A DNA stretch of 64,000 nt, taken from the NCBI GenBank assembly GCA_002189035.1, contig NEEC01000002.1, forward strand, positions 4,921,001 to 4,985,000, written 5' to 3'. The notes beneath the pieces are model-generated. The model saw only the letters and a program-made list of their open reading frames with translations, was not told the origin of the DNA and did not search any database. This DNA comes from Utricularia gibba (Eukaryota > Streptophyta > Magnoliopsida > Lamiales > Lentibulariaceae). The translations under genes and the position numbers were made by a program. Below are positions 11,546 through 23,289 of the stretch, one piece after another (the first letter of the stretch is position 1; every line of letters starts with the position of its first letter).

Positions 11546-11892
11546 GGTATGTATTAAGTGTCATTTTGGTAAAAAATTTTATATCATTTTTATATGTCTA
11601 AATGTGAATAAGATTGTTTTATTAAGAGTTTATAATATAAATTTTAGTTTTTATCTAGATTAGGGCAATTATCTTAATTTATGTGTTTTATCTAATATTT
11701 TAGTTAAATTTTATTGAAGTTTTATTAGAGGCAAATACATGGCAGGAAGTGGACAAAGTAAACATTAGTGACAAAATATATCTTCCAAAAGTGATATTTC
11801 CTTTGATTTTCAGAATACTTAAGATACCTAATGATAAGTCTTGGTATGTGATATAATAACACAAGATATCATGAATGTGGTAGTATCAGAGT

Positions 11893-12470
11893 AGGAATTA
11901 GGGATGTTATATCGAACGAACACGAACACTTATGTTTGTGTTCGTTTGTTTAACTTTACCGAATAAAAAATTTGTTAATGTTCATTTATTTAAATTAATC
12001 GAACAAAAATTTTGTTCATGTTCGTTTATTTAATTCACAATCGGTTATGAACGTTTATGAATAAATATAATATATTTATATTTTAATATAACTATAAATA
12101 AATCAGTATTTTAACATAAATATAAAACATAATATTTTTAAACAAATTAATATTTCATACATTTAAATTGAAAAAAAATGATCGAAAATTATTTATAACT
12201 TAACTATTAACACAAAAAATAATTTATAATATTATATATATTGTAGAAATAACTACATTATGTTTATATATTGGTTAATATAACATATTTTATATTATTA
12301 TTTTATATCAATTCAAAATACATAATTTTAATATGGTATTATTATTATAATCGAACATATGTTTTATTTGTGTTCGTTTGTTTATACTATTTAAATGAAA
12401 ATAAACAATCTTAATCGAGTCAAACACAATTCAAACATGATTTGTTTCTTCGTTATAAGATTGCTATAGA
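11893..12470. mobile_element. Non-autonomous hAT-like insertion with GAACACGAAC repeats
   Basis: It begins near TAGGGATGTTATATCGAACG, similar to many plant hAT ends. Both ends are rich in inverted copies of CGAACACGAAC / GTTCGTGTTCG, around a very AT-rich core. It sits inside the family-3 LTR-like element, whose matching copy at 30622-31973 lacks it. The right terminus is decayed, so its boundaries are approximate. Confidence 0.45.
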
Positions 12471-12730
12471 ATTAGGACATAAAATTTTTCAGACAATTCA
12501 TATACTTTCATTCTAGTTTTAGTTTTAGACTTGTTTTCTCTTTTTAGGATTTTATTCTACCTTCTCTTTAGAACTTTCCCTTTCGCTTTCTTGCTTCCCA
12601 TGACCGTTCACACATAAAACCCTTTTTTCCCTTTTGTTAGTTAATCTTTACTTCTACTGTTAGTTAATCTTTACTTCTACTTCGAATTTGATCGAGTTTT
12701 GTATTCCCAGCACGATTACGTTACAATCTT

Positions 12731-12830
12731 TCTATATGATAAACGGATATTTTAGCAATGTCGTTGGAAATAAAGAAAATCTCTGTATCAAATAAATTTA
12801 TAGTCTCTAATCCTCACAAAATACAAAGTA
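12731..12830 (+). repeat. Family-1 LTR-like fragment
   Basis: Starts TGATAAACGGATATTTTAGC and continues through ATCAAATAAATTTATAG, as at the starts of the longer family-1 copies (43443 and 56740). Homology fades after about 100 bases. Confidence 0.5.
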
Positions 12831-13739
12831 ATCCGGGTATACACTCACTCCTTATAATCCAAGCTTCTTCATACTCCTCCGAATTAATCTATCCCTGCTC
12901 TCCCTTTCACTACTTATTGACTCTGCACATGCTCTTTTGATATATGCTTTTTTTAGGACTTGGGTCTCATGTTCTTGGAGCATTTTTGGTTGATGGAGCA
13001 GCATTTTTTTCTTGGAGCTGGTGTCAAGGTTGATGGAGCAGTAGTTTCTCCCTTCTTCTTCCTTGGGATAACGCTTTCTTCTAGCCCTACCAAAGATCTA
13101 AAAACAAACTCATTTCCTTGGGCTTAGATTAGTCCAACAACTTTAAATGAATATGCATCCAAGGGTACTGTCTTAGTCTCAATATGGAAGAATTCAAGTT
13201 TAGACAGTTTTTCAGGACAAAGAGTGTGAACCAGATGCATAACAATATGATCAAAACTTAAATTCTAAATTTTCGTGTTTTCAACATGATTCATTTTGTG
13301 TGCTATCACTATAATAACTTCTTATTTAAGATTTATGATTAGCTGAATATTGTCTACGTGTTTTGAACATGATTAAGATAGAAAGCACTAACTCACACCC
13401 TTTAAGTTCATTTTTGTTGTTTGTCTTACGTTTACTTACTCCAATTTCATCATTTACATTTCTACCAAATTTTACTTACAAACCCATTTACAAGTTGTAA
13501 AAGTTGTAATCGTTGTCACCATTCCCTAGAAAACAAACTCTTTGTGTTCGATACTTGTACTATGCATTTTATGCTTTACGATTTAAAAATTTTTCAAATT
13601 TGTTGTGCAATGACACGCATCATAAAATTATTGAGTTTTTTAGTGAAATTAAGTGTTTTTTATCCCAAAGTTCCAAGAATCAGGAGAAAAACAGGAATTT
13701 CATGCAAACACCCATTTAACAGACTGAGCAGATAAATTA

Positions 13740-14345
13740 GGAGCAACACAAGTACAAAGAAATTAAAGGGTATACAATATTTTAGTAATTTTACTACTAT
13801 TTACATTCTAATGTGTAAAAGTGAAATAAATTATTATTTTAATTTATTTTAGATTTTAATAACCATTCCTCTAGTCTCACCAAACACAAGGGCAAGAATG
13901 AAATACACCAGTTCATTGTAAAAGCGGTCATTCTCTCTATTTGGCATTACAAAATTACCCACTATATGTAATATGTTCGAAAAGTAGCTTAATTAATAAT
14001 GAAAAATTACATAAAAAGTATAAACAGACTTAAATTTATATATATTTAATAAAGAAAGCATTTTAAAAGTTAAAATAATCTAAATTTTTAAATCATGAAA
14101 TATTAAAAACAATTTAAAGTAGATAAAATGTTAAATCATGAAATATTTTTTATGTAAAACTTGTTAATGAAAAAAATAAGCTATATAGTTCTTTAAATAA
14201 ACTATGATAAATTTCAATTTCAATTAAAATTCAATTTGATAAATATACATTTTCCACATTTTACAAGATTCATGTATACATGTCATTTGACTAAAATATC
14301 ATAATCAATATTCTTATTTATTTTATTTTATTTTTATTTTTTGTG
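13740..14345. other. AT-rich spacer without visible genes
   Basis: Low-complexity A/T sequence with short internal repeats (TTAAATCATGAAATAT appears twice near 14090-14145). I see no coding or RNA gene. Confidence 0.4.
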
Positions 14346-14349
14346 AGCA

Positions 14350-14705
14350 TGATAAACGAAAAATCTACACATCTCGTAATATGCAAACTCTTCTATCAAA
14401 TAAATTTATAACTTAATACATATTAAAACATAATACAATTATGAGCGTAGTGATTAAGGTCCAACATGAAGACTAGGTGATTATCAACGCATGCAACCAG
14501 TGTCACGTTGATAGACTTGGTCTTAACTAGGATTAAATGAGAGTTGCGATAAAATACAGTAAAGAAAAGTAACAAACATATGAACTCGGTTGTTTTTAAG
14601 ATGAAATGGGTGATGTCTTAGGACTCCTAAGGGATGTATGCTTATCACTAAACACGCTCACACAACAAACAACTAACAAACAAAGTCTAGGTCTAAAACA
14701 AGTTC
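14350..14705 (+). mobile_element. Family-1 LTR-like element, 5' part
   Basis: Starts TGATAAACGAAAAATC, carries ATCAAATAAATTTATAAC, and matches the reverse complement of 29610-29983 nearly throughout, including the phrases GAACTCGGTTGTTTTTAAGA and CTAAACACGCTCACACAA. It is cut at AGTTC by the family-2 element at 14706-15884; no continuation is recognisable beyond. Confidence 0.65.
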
Positions 14706-15884
14706 TAAATTCCAAGTGCACAAAAAACGTTGAAATAATAAAATAGGATCGTATTTACAGGGAATTATTATTAGAATTTTCTTTTTAAACAAATACTCAA
14801 AAGACTAAAAACAAAGAAAACATGGTTTTGAAAACAATAAGAAAAGTGGTTTTTGATCTAAGATCCATCTTGCTTGAAACTCGCCTTTTTAAGTATGCAA
14901 ACCTTGAAGACTGACTTGCTTGTACAAGCTTTGGGAGTGTTATTTTAAAATAGTGCTACTTGGTAATCGTTATAGCACCGTCTCTCGTTTTGTATGATTA
15001 TAGAATCAATCACGCCACCAAAACCATTTCACCTATTGTAATAACCCATGTTTTCCCCACATCCAAATCTAACCCCTACACCACTCACATCGTAGACAGA
15101 TTAGACAGATTGTGCCTTAGCAATAATGTCCGATTGAACCCTTCTTCTTAGAAGCTTCAGACCAACCTTTGATTCTCCTGTACTCCTTTAGGGTTATATA
15201 GTACTAACAATCATGTTGGTAAAGAAAACATTACGAAAAACAGAATCAAACTTCAAATTAAATGTTGAAAAACATAGTAAGATAGTCATACGCGCAGGAC
15301 TTGCGCAAGCAAGGTTTCACTACAAATCTTCATCCGCAAGCGCTCACACGTGCATGCTCAACTCTAAACAAAAAAAATTGATGAAAAACGAAAGAAAAAG
15401 AATCGAAAACATGCTAGACTTGACTGTAAACTCTAAAACTGTCTTTGTATAACTCTCAATGACTAACTCCTTCGATCTTCGGGCTCTAGTCTTTATATAA
15501 GGTGGGAATGTGTTAGGCTTTCTTAACGGGGTCATATCAAATTTTCCATTCGGGTCTTCTAAAATTTGATATAGATCTTTTAGGATAAGACTAAATTTTC
15601 CAAGATAAGATGCGAATCTTATTTTTTTCGAGAATATTTGATCGAGTCTTCATCCAGATAGACCAAATCTTTGGCTCCATCAAAGTGAGCTCGAAAATTC
15701 TCCAAATTATATCAAAATTATAGTGAAAAATCCAAAAACTTACTTTCCCTCTAAAAAGATCACAATTATATAAAAGATATAAAATTCTTCTAAAAACATA
15801 AAGAAAGAGAGTTAAAAAGTATGCAAACACCATCTAATTGAGTTCTAAAAAGTATAAATATAAGTGAAACAAAATCATGTATCA
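14706..15884 (-). mobile_element. Family-2 LTR-like element (probable solo LTR)
   Basis: Reverse-oriented copy of the elements at 19242-20424 and 21689-22826, of similar length (1179 bp). Flanks are AGTTC (14701-14705) and AGTTG (15885-15889), a near-perfect 5-bp target duplication. On the minus strand a TATATAA box (plus 15493-15500) precedes the region that ends in the conserved GTGCACTTG block near 14715. No open frame of meaning is present. Confidence 0.7.
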
Positions 15885-15889
15885 AGTTG

Positions 15890-16510
15890 ATTTATGGTTT
15901 TCTCAAATCCTTATATAATTGTACCATATCAAATACATTTTATATTTGGTTCGAATAAAAAATGAGATGTGACTTAGTTTAATCAGTATTGGTAAATGAG
16001 ATACAATTTGATTTTTAAATAAAATGTTTAATTACATATTACTTAAATGATGAAAAATAAATTGTTTTGAATGATATTTCAAAAGGATGATATTGTCAAA
16101 TTCTACCCAGATTCTTAATGATAATTAAAAACCCTAATGAACTATATTGAATTTCACTCTACCAAATAAAATATTTTATTTATGGATGTATGAAATCACT
16201 TGCCTCCAAATCATTGGTTGTATTTGTATTTATCTAAAATATTATTAAAATAATTGGCGTATAATATGCATGTGGGCCAAGTTAATGGAAAATAAGACCA
16301 TCTGAATAGTCTGTGTCAGTAGAAGCTGGCCCACCTAGTCGTTGCATGTGGGTCTACCTTCATAAAGATACCGGTCCTACCGGATAAGTTTTAATTTGTT
16401 AGTTGAAATATCAGCGCCGTGTCTCTTTGAAATAAAACAAAAATGTTTATTTTGGGAAGCAATTTTAGTGAATTTATGTATTATTTATTCGGAAACATGA
16501 GCTCCAAGTA
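15890..16510. other. Intergenic, downstream of the calmodulin-like gene
   Basis: No gene seen. AT-rich with a short GC-richer patch at 16275-16385 (CTGGCCCACC, GGTCTACC) of unknown nature. The 3' part probably contains the terminator/poly(A) region of the gene at 16514-17046. Confidence 0.35.
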
Positions 16511-16513
16511 CAT

Positions 16514-17046
16514 TCAGGAAGGAGCAACTACAACGGTCCGCATCATGTCCTTGAACTCAATGAAATCCACCCGTCCATCGCGATTCCGATCAACGGACGA
16601 GATCATCATCTCCACTCTCCCCATCTCCCCCTGTCGCTTAACCCCAGCTTCTCCAGCACCGTCTGCAGCTCCCTCGCCGATATGAACCCGTCTCCATCCT
16701 CATCGAACACCTTGAACGCCTCGCACAGATCCGATTCCTCCGGATAGGGATCCCCCGCCGCCGTCCCGAAGAACACCTCGCCCAACGACCGGTGCAAAGC
16801 CTCGAAATCCTCGTACGTCAGGCCGTTGTTCCCCGGCCTGATGTACTCAGCCACCATGGATTGGATCTCCGACGGGTTTGCGTCAAGGCCCAGGAGGCCA
16901 AGGGCTTGGTGCAGCTCGTCGATGCTGATCACGTTGTCGTGGTTCTTATCGAATACGTCGAAGATGCGACGGAGGCGGACGGAGTTGAGGCTGGGGCTCC
17001 GAAGGCGGAAGGAGGTGCCGCTTGACATTTTGAATTCTTGTGCCAT
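16514..17046 (-). CDS. CML42/43-type calmodulin-like protein, frameshifted before EF-hand 4
   Basis: A calcium sensor of the plant CML family. The start MAQEFKMSSGTSFRLRSPSL is typical of CML42/CML43. EF-hand 1 loop is at residues 33-44 (DKNHDNVISIDE), a degenerate second hand at 71-82, and EF-hand 3 loop at 115-126 (DEDGDGFISARE). The frame then runs out after EKLGLSDRG and stops at residue 146 (16606). The last EF-hand (DRNRDGRVDFIE, ending KDMMRTVVVAPS and TGA at 16514-16516) is perfectly preserved in the next frame. The shift lies in a five-base homopolymer at 16627-16631, where six would keep the frame and give about 177 residues. So this is either a recent loss of EF-hand 4 or a sequencing error. 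It is GC-rich and intron-less, as is common for CMLs. Confidence 0.85.
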
Positions 17047-17107
17047 CGACGTCGATCGGAATGGATGACGGCGTCAATTGGTTCCGGTGATTGTAGGGCG
17101 TGAGCCG

Positions 17108-17116
17108 CTATATATT
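17108..17116 (-). promoter_or_regulatory. Probable TATA box of the calmodulin-like gene
   Basis: The minus strand reads TTAATATATAGCGG about 65 bases upstream of the ATG at 17046, in a GC-richer setting. Position and sequence fit a plant TATA box. Confidence 0.5.
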
Positions 17117-17556
17117 AACAGCGGGTAACGCGCATTTGACGCGGCGTGCCAGTTTGACATTTAATATAGATGGGTCCCGCAGTGATAAGTAATCATTAAA
17201 ATAATTATAAATAGCAATCAATTAATCACCAATTATTTTACCATTTTATAATATTATTGTTGTTACAAAATTATATTTTTTTTTATTCAAATTGTGTTTG
17301 ATGCTATATTTTAATTAATAATATATTTGAATAATTTCTATTTTAAGACACACTTTATATGATTAACATTGAAACAACTCAAAAAGTGGGAAAAAACCAT
17401 ATTACAAGACCATCCTCACCATACAATACATACACCACGGGAAGCACATGGTCTACATGGATGCCTCGAATGCATGAACAAGAGGCATTATGAGGGATGG
17501 ATCTAAAATCAATAATCAATACTACATGCATGATTTTAAACTAAAGTCAATGGAAA

Positions 17557-19080
17557 TCAATCTAAGGCTGCTCTAAAAACCATTGTAGCTAAGAATGTTT
17601 TTGATCTTTTGGTTTCCAAGTCTCCATCTAGATCTGCATCAACATAGATTCTTGGTGTTGTGCAATCTGATTTGTAGGGGAACCTATAATCCTTAGTTCC
17701 TTTTGGGTATTGTAGCAACCAATTTATCCCTTCATATTGCTTCCTTGGATCTGAAATGTATGTGCTAATAATATTGGATACAAATCCTATGTCTGGTATC
17801 GTAAATAACATCAGGTACATGATCAATCCTATCATAGATGCATGGAGTAGATTCTTCATATGAATTTTTCCTAATTCTATTTTGGGAGACATTTTCATTT
17901 ATAGTTTAAGGTGCCCTATCATTGGTTTTGCATCACTTAATCCAAACTTCTTTAACAATCATGCAAAATACTTTTTTTGTGATAGAGTCAATATTTTCTT
18001 CACTATGTCTCAGGTGATGGTATTGACATCACGTGAACCAAGATCTTTCATATTGAACTCAAAAGCCATTTGATTCTTTAGTTGGATGACCCTATGCTTG
18101 GTTGGAGATGTCACAAACATGTTATCTATATACAAGAGAAGCCATTAAGGCCATACTTTTTCAAGTAGGTGCATTGGTCTCCATTGGTTTTCTAAAACTG
18201 TTTGGAGATCATAAAACTATTGAACACCAAATACCATTGTTGAGGTGCCAACTTAAGGCCATAGAAGCTACTCTTTAGTTTACATACAAAGTGTTTTAAT
18301 CCCTTTTGAATGAAGCCTTCAATTTGCTTCATATAAATTTATTCACTTAGGTCTCCATGCAAGAAAGTAATTTTAATATCCAACTACTCAAGTTCTCAAT
18401 CAAAATATGTAGTTAGAACAAAAATTAACCTTATGGTGGCTAGCTTGGCCACTGGTGAGAAGACTTCCTCAAAATCCACTCCTTCTTAATGTCTAAAACA
18501 TTTAACTACCATAGTTTGTATTAAGTAGATCCATCAGGGTTCTTTTTTAGAGTAAAAATCCATATACTTTCTAGTGTCTTTCTTTCAACGAGTAGTATAA
18601 CCAGGTCATAGGTATCGTTAATCAGAAGAGAATCCATTTCATCCATTATAGCATCCAACCATTTTCTTTTATCTACCATATTCAAAACTTCTTTCAATGG
18701 TATTAGTACTCCTTCATCTAAAATCAGAATGTACTCATTTTTCAGGTAACTGTTGGATGGAAACTGAGTTCTAGATGACCTCCTTAGCTCCTCATTATCA
18801 ACATCAATAACTCCCTTCACCTGGTCCTCATTACTTTCTATTGGTTAATCCTATTCCAGCATAAAATTAGAGTTAGAAAGTATAGATTTAAGATATACGT
18901 GAACCTCCCTTGTTGGTTGTATGTTGATGTCTTGAACAATTTGATCTTCAAAAAACTTTAGATCTCTAGATCTTTGAGTCTTGTTAGTAATAGGATCACA
19001 TATCTAATGGCCATTTCATCTTCTCCATATCCCAAAAATACACATGGTATGAACTTGTTATCAAGTTGGTATCTTTATTC
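17557..19080 (-). pseudogene. Copia pol (RT/RNase H part), antisense, decayed
   Basis: Reading leftward: LDNKFIPCVFLGYGED (integrase C-terminus, near 19050), a hinge ending in RRSSRTQFP (18780), the RT start EVLNMVDKRKWLDAIMDEMD (18640-18700), a degraded RT palm (17900-18500), then KMSPKIELGKIHMKNLLHAS (about 17840-17895) and YPKGTKDYRFPYKSDCTT (17650-17710), the end of RT and start of RNase H. Stops and shifts are many. The integrase core of the same element lies at 21540-23250, separated by LTR-like insertions. Confidence 0.8.
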
Positions 19081-19124
19081 TTTCAAAACATTAACATCAA
19101 CTTTTCAATAAAAAAATCCTTAGA

Positions 19125-21240
19125 AATCTAAGCAATCAAAATTTTTCAAAATGTTGTCAGTATGCAAATTCACGTATCATATAAATTTATAAACCTAATT
19201 CACATCAAATCATACAACAAATACAAGTATAGTGGACTAAGTTATAAGTGATTTTGTGTCATTTATATTTGTGCTTTTCAAGATTCGCTTAGATGGGTTT
19301 TACATTCTTTTTATCACACTTTCTTTATACTTTTAGAAGAATTTTATATCTTTCATACCACTTTGATCTTTTTGGAAGAAAAAGTGTGTTTTGTGATTTT
19401 TTAGGACAAATTTGGAATAATTTGGAGGATTTTCGAGTTGACCTTGATGGAATCAAAGATTCAGTCTATCCAGACGAAGACTCGATCAAAGATTCTCGGA
19501 TAAGATAAGATTCACATCTTATCTTAGAAAATTTGGATCTTATCTTAGAAGATTTGTAGTAAATCTTCGAAGATCTGGATAGAAGATTTGATGTGAGCCC
19601 ATCAAGAAAGCTCGACAAGTCATTACCATTATATAAAGATCCAAAGGGAATGTGGGAGGACCAGTCAAGGGTGGATGACCAGAGAGTCAATTTTAGGGTT
19701 TAGAGTCGAATCTAGCATGTTTTGGATTCCTTTCCTTTCGTTTTTCATCAACTTTTGTTGTTTAGAGTCAAACATATGCGTGTGAGCCCTTGCGGCTGAA
19801 GATCTACTATGAAGCCTTGCTTGCGCAATTCCTACACGTGTGATTGTCTTTCATTATTTAATTTGAGGATTGATTCTGTTATTCGCAATGATTTCTTTAC
19901 CAACGTGATCTTTAGTACCATATAATCCTAAGGGAATGTGAGAGGATCAAAGTTTGGCCTCAAGCACCTAAGGAGAAGGGTTCAATCGAACATCGTTGGT
20001 AAGGCACACTCTGTCTAATCCGTCTGCGAGGTGAGAGGTGTAGGGGTTAGATTTGGGTGTGGTGAAAACATGGGTTATCACAAGAGGTGAAATGGCTCTG
20101 GTAGCGTGATTGATTTCATAATCTCACAAAACAAAAGACGGTTATATAACGGTCACCGAGTAGCACTATTTTAGCATAACACCCCCAAAAGTTGCGTAAG
20201 CAGGTCAGCTCTCAAGGTTTGCACACACGCAAGGACGAGTTCCAAGTAAGGTGGATCTTAAATCTAAGGCCATTTTTCTTATTGTCTTCGAAACCAAATC
20301 TTTCTTTTGTTTTAAGTCTTTTTAATTCTTTGTTTTGAAAAGAAAATTCCAATAACAATTCCTTGTGGATACGATCTTATTTTTTTACTTCGACGGTTTC
20401 TGTTTACTTGCAGAATCACCATCACTAAGATCGAACATAAAGAATTTGGTGCTTGCTATGTGAGAGTCAATAAATTTAATTTGTGTCATAGTTAAGAGAA
20501 TAAGTCTAAGTTAAGACTAAATAGTTCATTAATAAGAAATAGTAAAGCAATAAACGAGTCAAATTAGATCTTTGTCTAAAATAAAATAAGTTGATGCCTT
20601 AGGACTTCTAGGGACAATATGCTTATTAATAAAATAATCTCACCCGGACCACAAATCATTCAACTAATAAAAAAAAGTTCAAGTCTACCCAAATTCTTAT
20701 TTTTTCCTAATCTTTAGTCTACCTCTAATTAGGTTTCTTTTATTATGAACATCAATTCCTCCCCCTCCTGTATCTATCCTGATTTGTTAAGGAAATAGTG
20801 TGATTACATGGTTAAAATTGTTTAAAGCACAACAAACAAGTTTATTCTCTTTTGGTCCCAAAGCGTCACTTGTTGCTTAGCTACTTATGTAGAGAGAAAA
20901 TAAAATACATGCAACACATAGCATAAACATCATCCATGTTTAAGAGTTCAACAACAAGAAAAGAAAAATAAACAGAAATAGGAATCGTAAATAGTTCATA
21001 AAGAATACTAAAACTACTCTTTGCTAGGAGTAGTGTCCTTGTAAACAATGAAGAGTTTCAAAGGTAAGATTTCTTCTTCACTTCGTATCCTTCCCTTCTT
21101 CATGGTTCTCTGCTATTTTCTTTTTTAGATCCTCCTCTCTAGAAAGTGTTGCATGTGGGTCAAAGTGGTGAATATATTTTCTCACTCTTCATCATGTTTC
21201 AAAATCTTCTATTTTGTAGCATTGAGATTTCGTGTGTTCT
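19125..21240 (+). mobile_element. Family-1 LTR-like element, split by a family-2 insertion
   Basis: The left piece (19125-19241) carries TATGCAAATTCACGTATC, ATAAATTTATAAACCTAATT and GGACTAAG. The right piece (20425 to about 21240) resumes with TTGGTGCTTGCTATGTGAGA and follows the same order of blocks as the reverse complement of 28805-29983. Between them is the family-2 element 19242-20424. The far right end is blurred. It lies inside the antisense copia gene. Confidence 0.6.
19242..20424 (+). mobile_element. Family-2 LTR-like element nested in family 1
   Basis: Starts TTATAAGTGATTTTGTG (TG to TT at base 2) and ends GCAGAATCACCATCA. It is flanked by an exact 5-bp target duplication CTAAG (19237-19241 and 20425-20429). 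A TATATAAAG box at 19630-19638 lies mid-element, as expected at a U3/R boundary. Length is 1183 bp, with no coding domain. Best read as a solo LTR. Confidence 0.8.
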
Positions 21241-21539
21241 ATTCCCAGCTTTTGTCACCAAAAACCTAAACAAGATTCTTAATCATGAAAATAGAGAAAT
21301 ACCTAATACAACACCAGTTTAATAACTTAATATTACTCACTTTTGTAGTTCTAAGATATTGAAAAACATTTATTATCAAAATCTCAAGTTTGGTTTCTGC
21401 TGGTTCAGACTTCCTGGATGTTAGATAATCTAGAGTTATTTTAGATGAGCAATTTGACAGATAGCTAGCTGTAATGATTCTCACCACGAAATTTTTGTTG
21501 CAGCTTTACTATATTCAACATATTTTTACTTTATCTAGA

Positions 21540-23250
21540 AAAGTTTAATTAAACCTCTCTATGATGATGTTATGTTTAGGAGTTCCTGGAGCAACAACTA
21601 TTTTCATGATACCTCAACACTTGTAGTATACTCCCTACTGTTTAGAAGAATATTTACTTTCATTGTCAGTCTTGAACATTTTAATTTTTGATAAGTGATT
21701 TTGTGTTGTTCCAAAACATGTTCTTCCACTACTCTTGAGTGTTGTTTTTACTTATCTTAGACCCCACTTTTCATTATTCTCAATTGATTTTGTATCTTTT
21801 ACACTACTTTGATCTTTTTGGAGAGAAAGTCTATTTTGTGGATTTTTAGTATACTTTTGGATCAATTTGAGGAGAAATCAAGACCCACCAAATTATGGAT
21901 TTGATGAGCCATGAATCTCAACCCAAGATTCGGTCAAACGATGAAGATTCGGTCCAAGATTCGTGGATTAGATAGAGATATGAAGAAGATTTGAATAAAA
22001 GATTTGGATAGAAGATCTTATCCAAGCTCATCGAATAAGCTCAATACGAAGACTTGAATCTACTCTCTTATAAATATCCCACCCTCTCAATCATTAGAAA
22101 CGTCTTTGACCACTTTTACTTTGAATCTTTCCTATTTTCGTGTCTATTTTAATGTTTGAGTCGAGTCTACACGTGTAGGTGCTTGCAGCTGAGGATCTGT
22201 GGTGAAGCCGTGCTTGCGCAAGTCCTGCGCATGTGACTGTTTTACTATGTTTTTCGACATTTAAATTGAGATTTGATTCTGTTTTTCACAGCGTTTTCTT
22301 TACCAACGTGCTCTTTAGTACCATATAACCTTAAGGGAGTGTGGGAGAATCAAATGTTGGCCTCAAGCACCTAAGGAGAAGGGCTCAATCGGACATCGTT
22401 GGTAAGGCACATTCTATCTAATCTGTCTGCGAGGTGTGAGGTGTAGGGGTTAGATTTGGGTGTGGGGAAAACATGAGTTATCACAAGAGGTGAAATGGCT
22501 CTGGTGGCGTGGTTGATTTCATAATCCCATAAAACAAGGGACGGTACTATAATGGTCACCGAGTAGCACAACTTTAGAATAACACCCCCAAGCTTGCTCA
22601 AGCAGGTCAGTTTTCAAAGTTTACACACACAAGTTTGGGCAAGTTTCAAGTAAGATGGATCCTGGATCTAATGCCACTTTTTTTCTTGTTTTTAAAACAA
22701 AATCTTTCTTTTGTTTTCAGTCTTTTTGAGTCTTTGTTTGAAAAGAAATTTCAATAACAATTCCCTGTGGATATGATCTTATTTTATTACTTCGACGGTT
22801 TCTGTGCACTTGCAGAATCACCATCAATTTTCTTACTAGTCTATCTTTCTAACAAAGGATGTAGTGCTTTAAAGCAGGACATAATTTTACCCTTCCTTTC
22901 CATTAGGTAAATCCAAGCCATTCTAGATGCATCATCTATGAACATAACATAAAATCTCTTTTCTGCCATTGTAGGTGGTTCAATATATTCTCCGATATTT
23001 GAATAGAGAGTATCTAACAATTTTGAGCTCTTTGTTAAAACCTATTTGAAGTTAACTTTGTGATCTTTTCCAATAATGCAATCTTCAAAATATTTTGGAG
23101 AATTTCGATTTTGTCAATAATCTCATATTTCTTAAGATACTCCAGTCCTTTATTTGAGAGGTGGTACATTCTTTTGTGTCATGAATGGTGTTTAGTTTCT
23201 AAACTAGCTGCTACGTTATTTTTACTCATTTATGGTTCTAAGGTAATGTA
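21540..23250 (-). pseudogene. Copia integrase, antisense, split by a family-2 LTR-like element
   Basis: Reading leftward from 23000: FYVMFIDDASRMAWIYLMER and KGKIMSCFKALHPLLERQTS match the copia integrase core (YYVTFIDDxSRxxWVY). After the insertion at 21689-22826 the frame resumes with KTDNESKYSSKQ, then APGTPKHN and ERF (21540-21680), the end of the core (KTDNGGEF…TPQQNGVxER). This belongs with the RT part at 17557-19080. Stops are present and the element is dead. Confidence 0.75.
21689..22826 (+). mobile_element. Family-2 LTR-like element with perfect target duplication
   Basis: Starts TGATAAGTGATTTTGTG and ends TTGCAGAATCACCATCA. The 5-bp target duplication ATTTT is exact (21684-21688 and 22827-22831). 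TATAAATA at 22069-22076 is the likely promoter. Length 1138 bp. This is the best-preserved member of family 2, which is also at 14706-15884 and 19242-20424. Confidence 0.85.
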
Positions 23251-23289
23251 ATACAAAGAATATTCCTAAATTATATTGAACTCTATCAT

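Larger units (their letters stand above)
11548..13622 (+). mobile_element. LTR-like element, family 3 copy 1 (interrupted)
   Basis: The left end (TGTATTAAGTGTCATTTT) and right end (GTGTTCGATACTTGTACTAT … CACGCATCA) match the copy at 30622-31973 along both flanks, including a shared GCAGGAAGTG tract (11740s and 30815s) and the closing AATTTGTTGTG. It begins TG and ends CA, as LTRs do. It is enlarged to about 2.1 kb by a TAGGGATG-type insertion near 11893-12470 and by a family-1 scrap at 12731. No coding domain is inside. Probably a solo LTR of an unidentified element. Confidence 0.55.
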
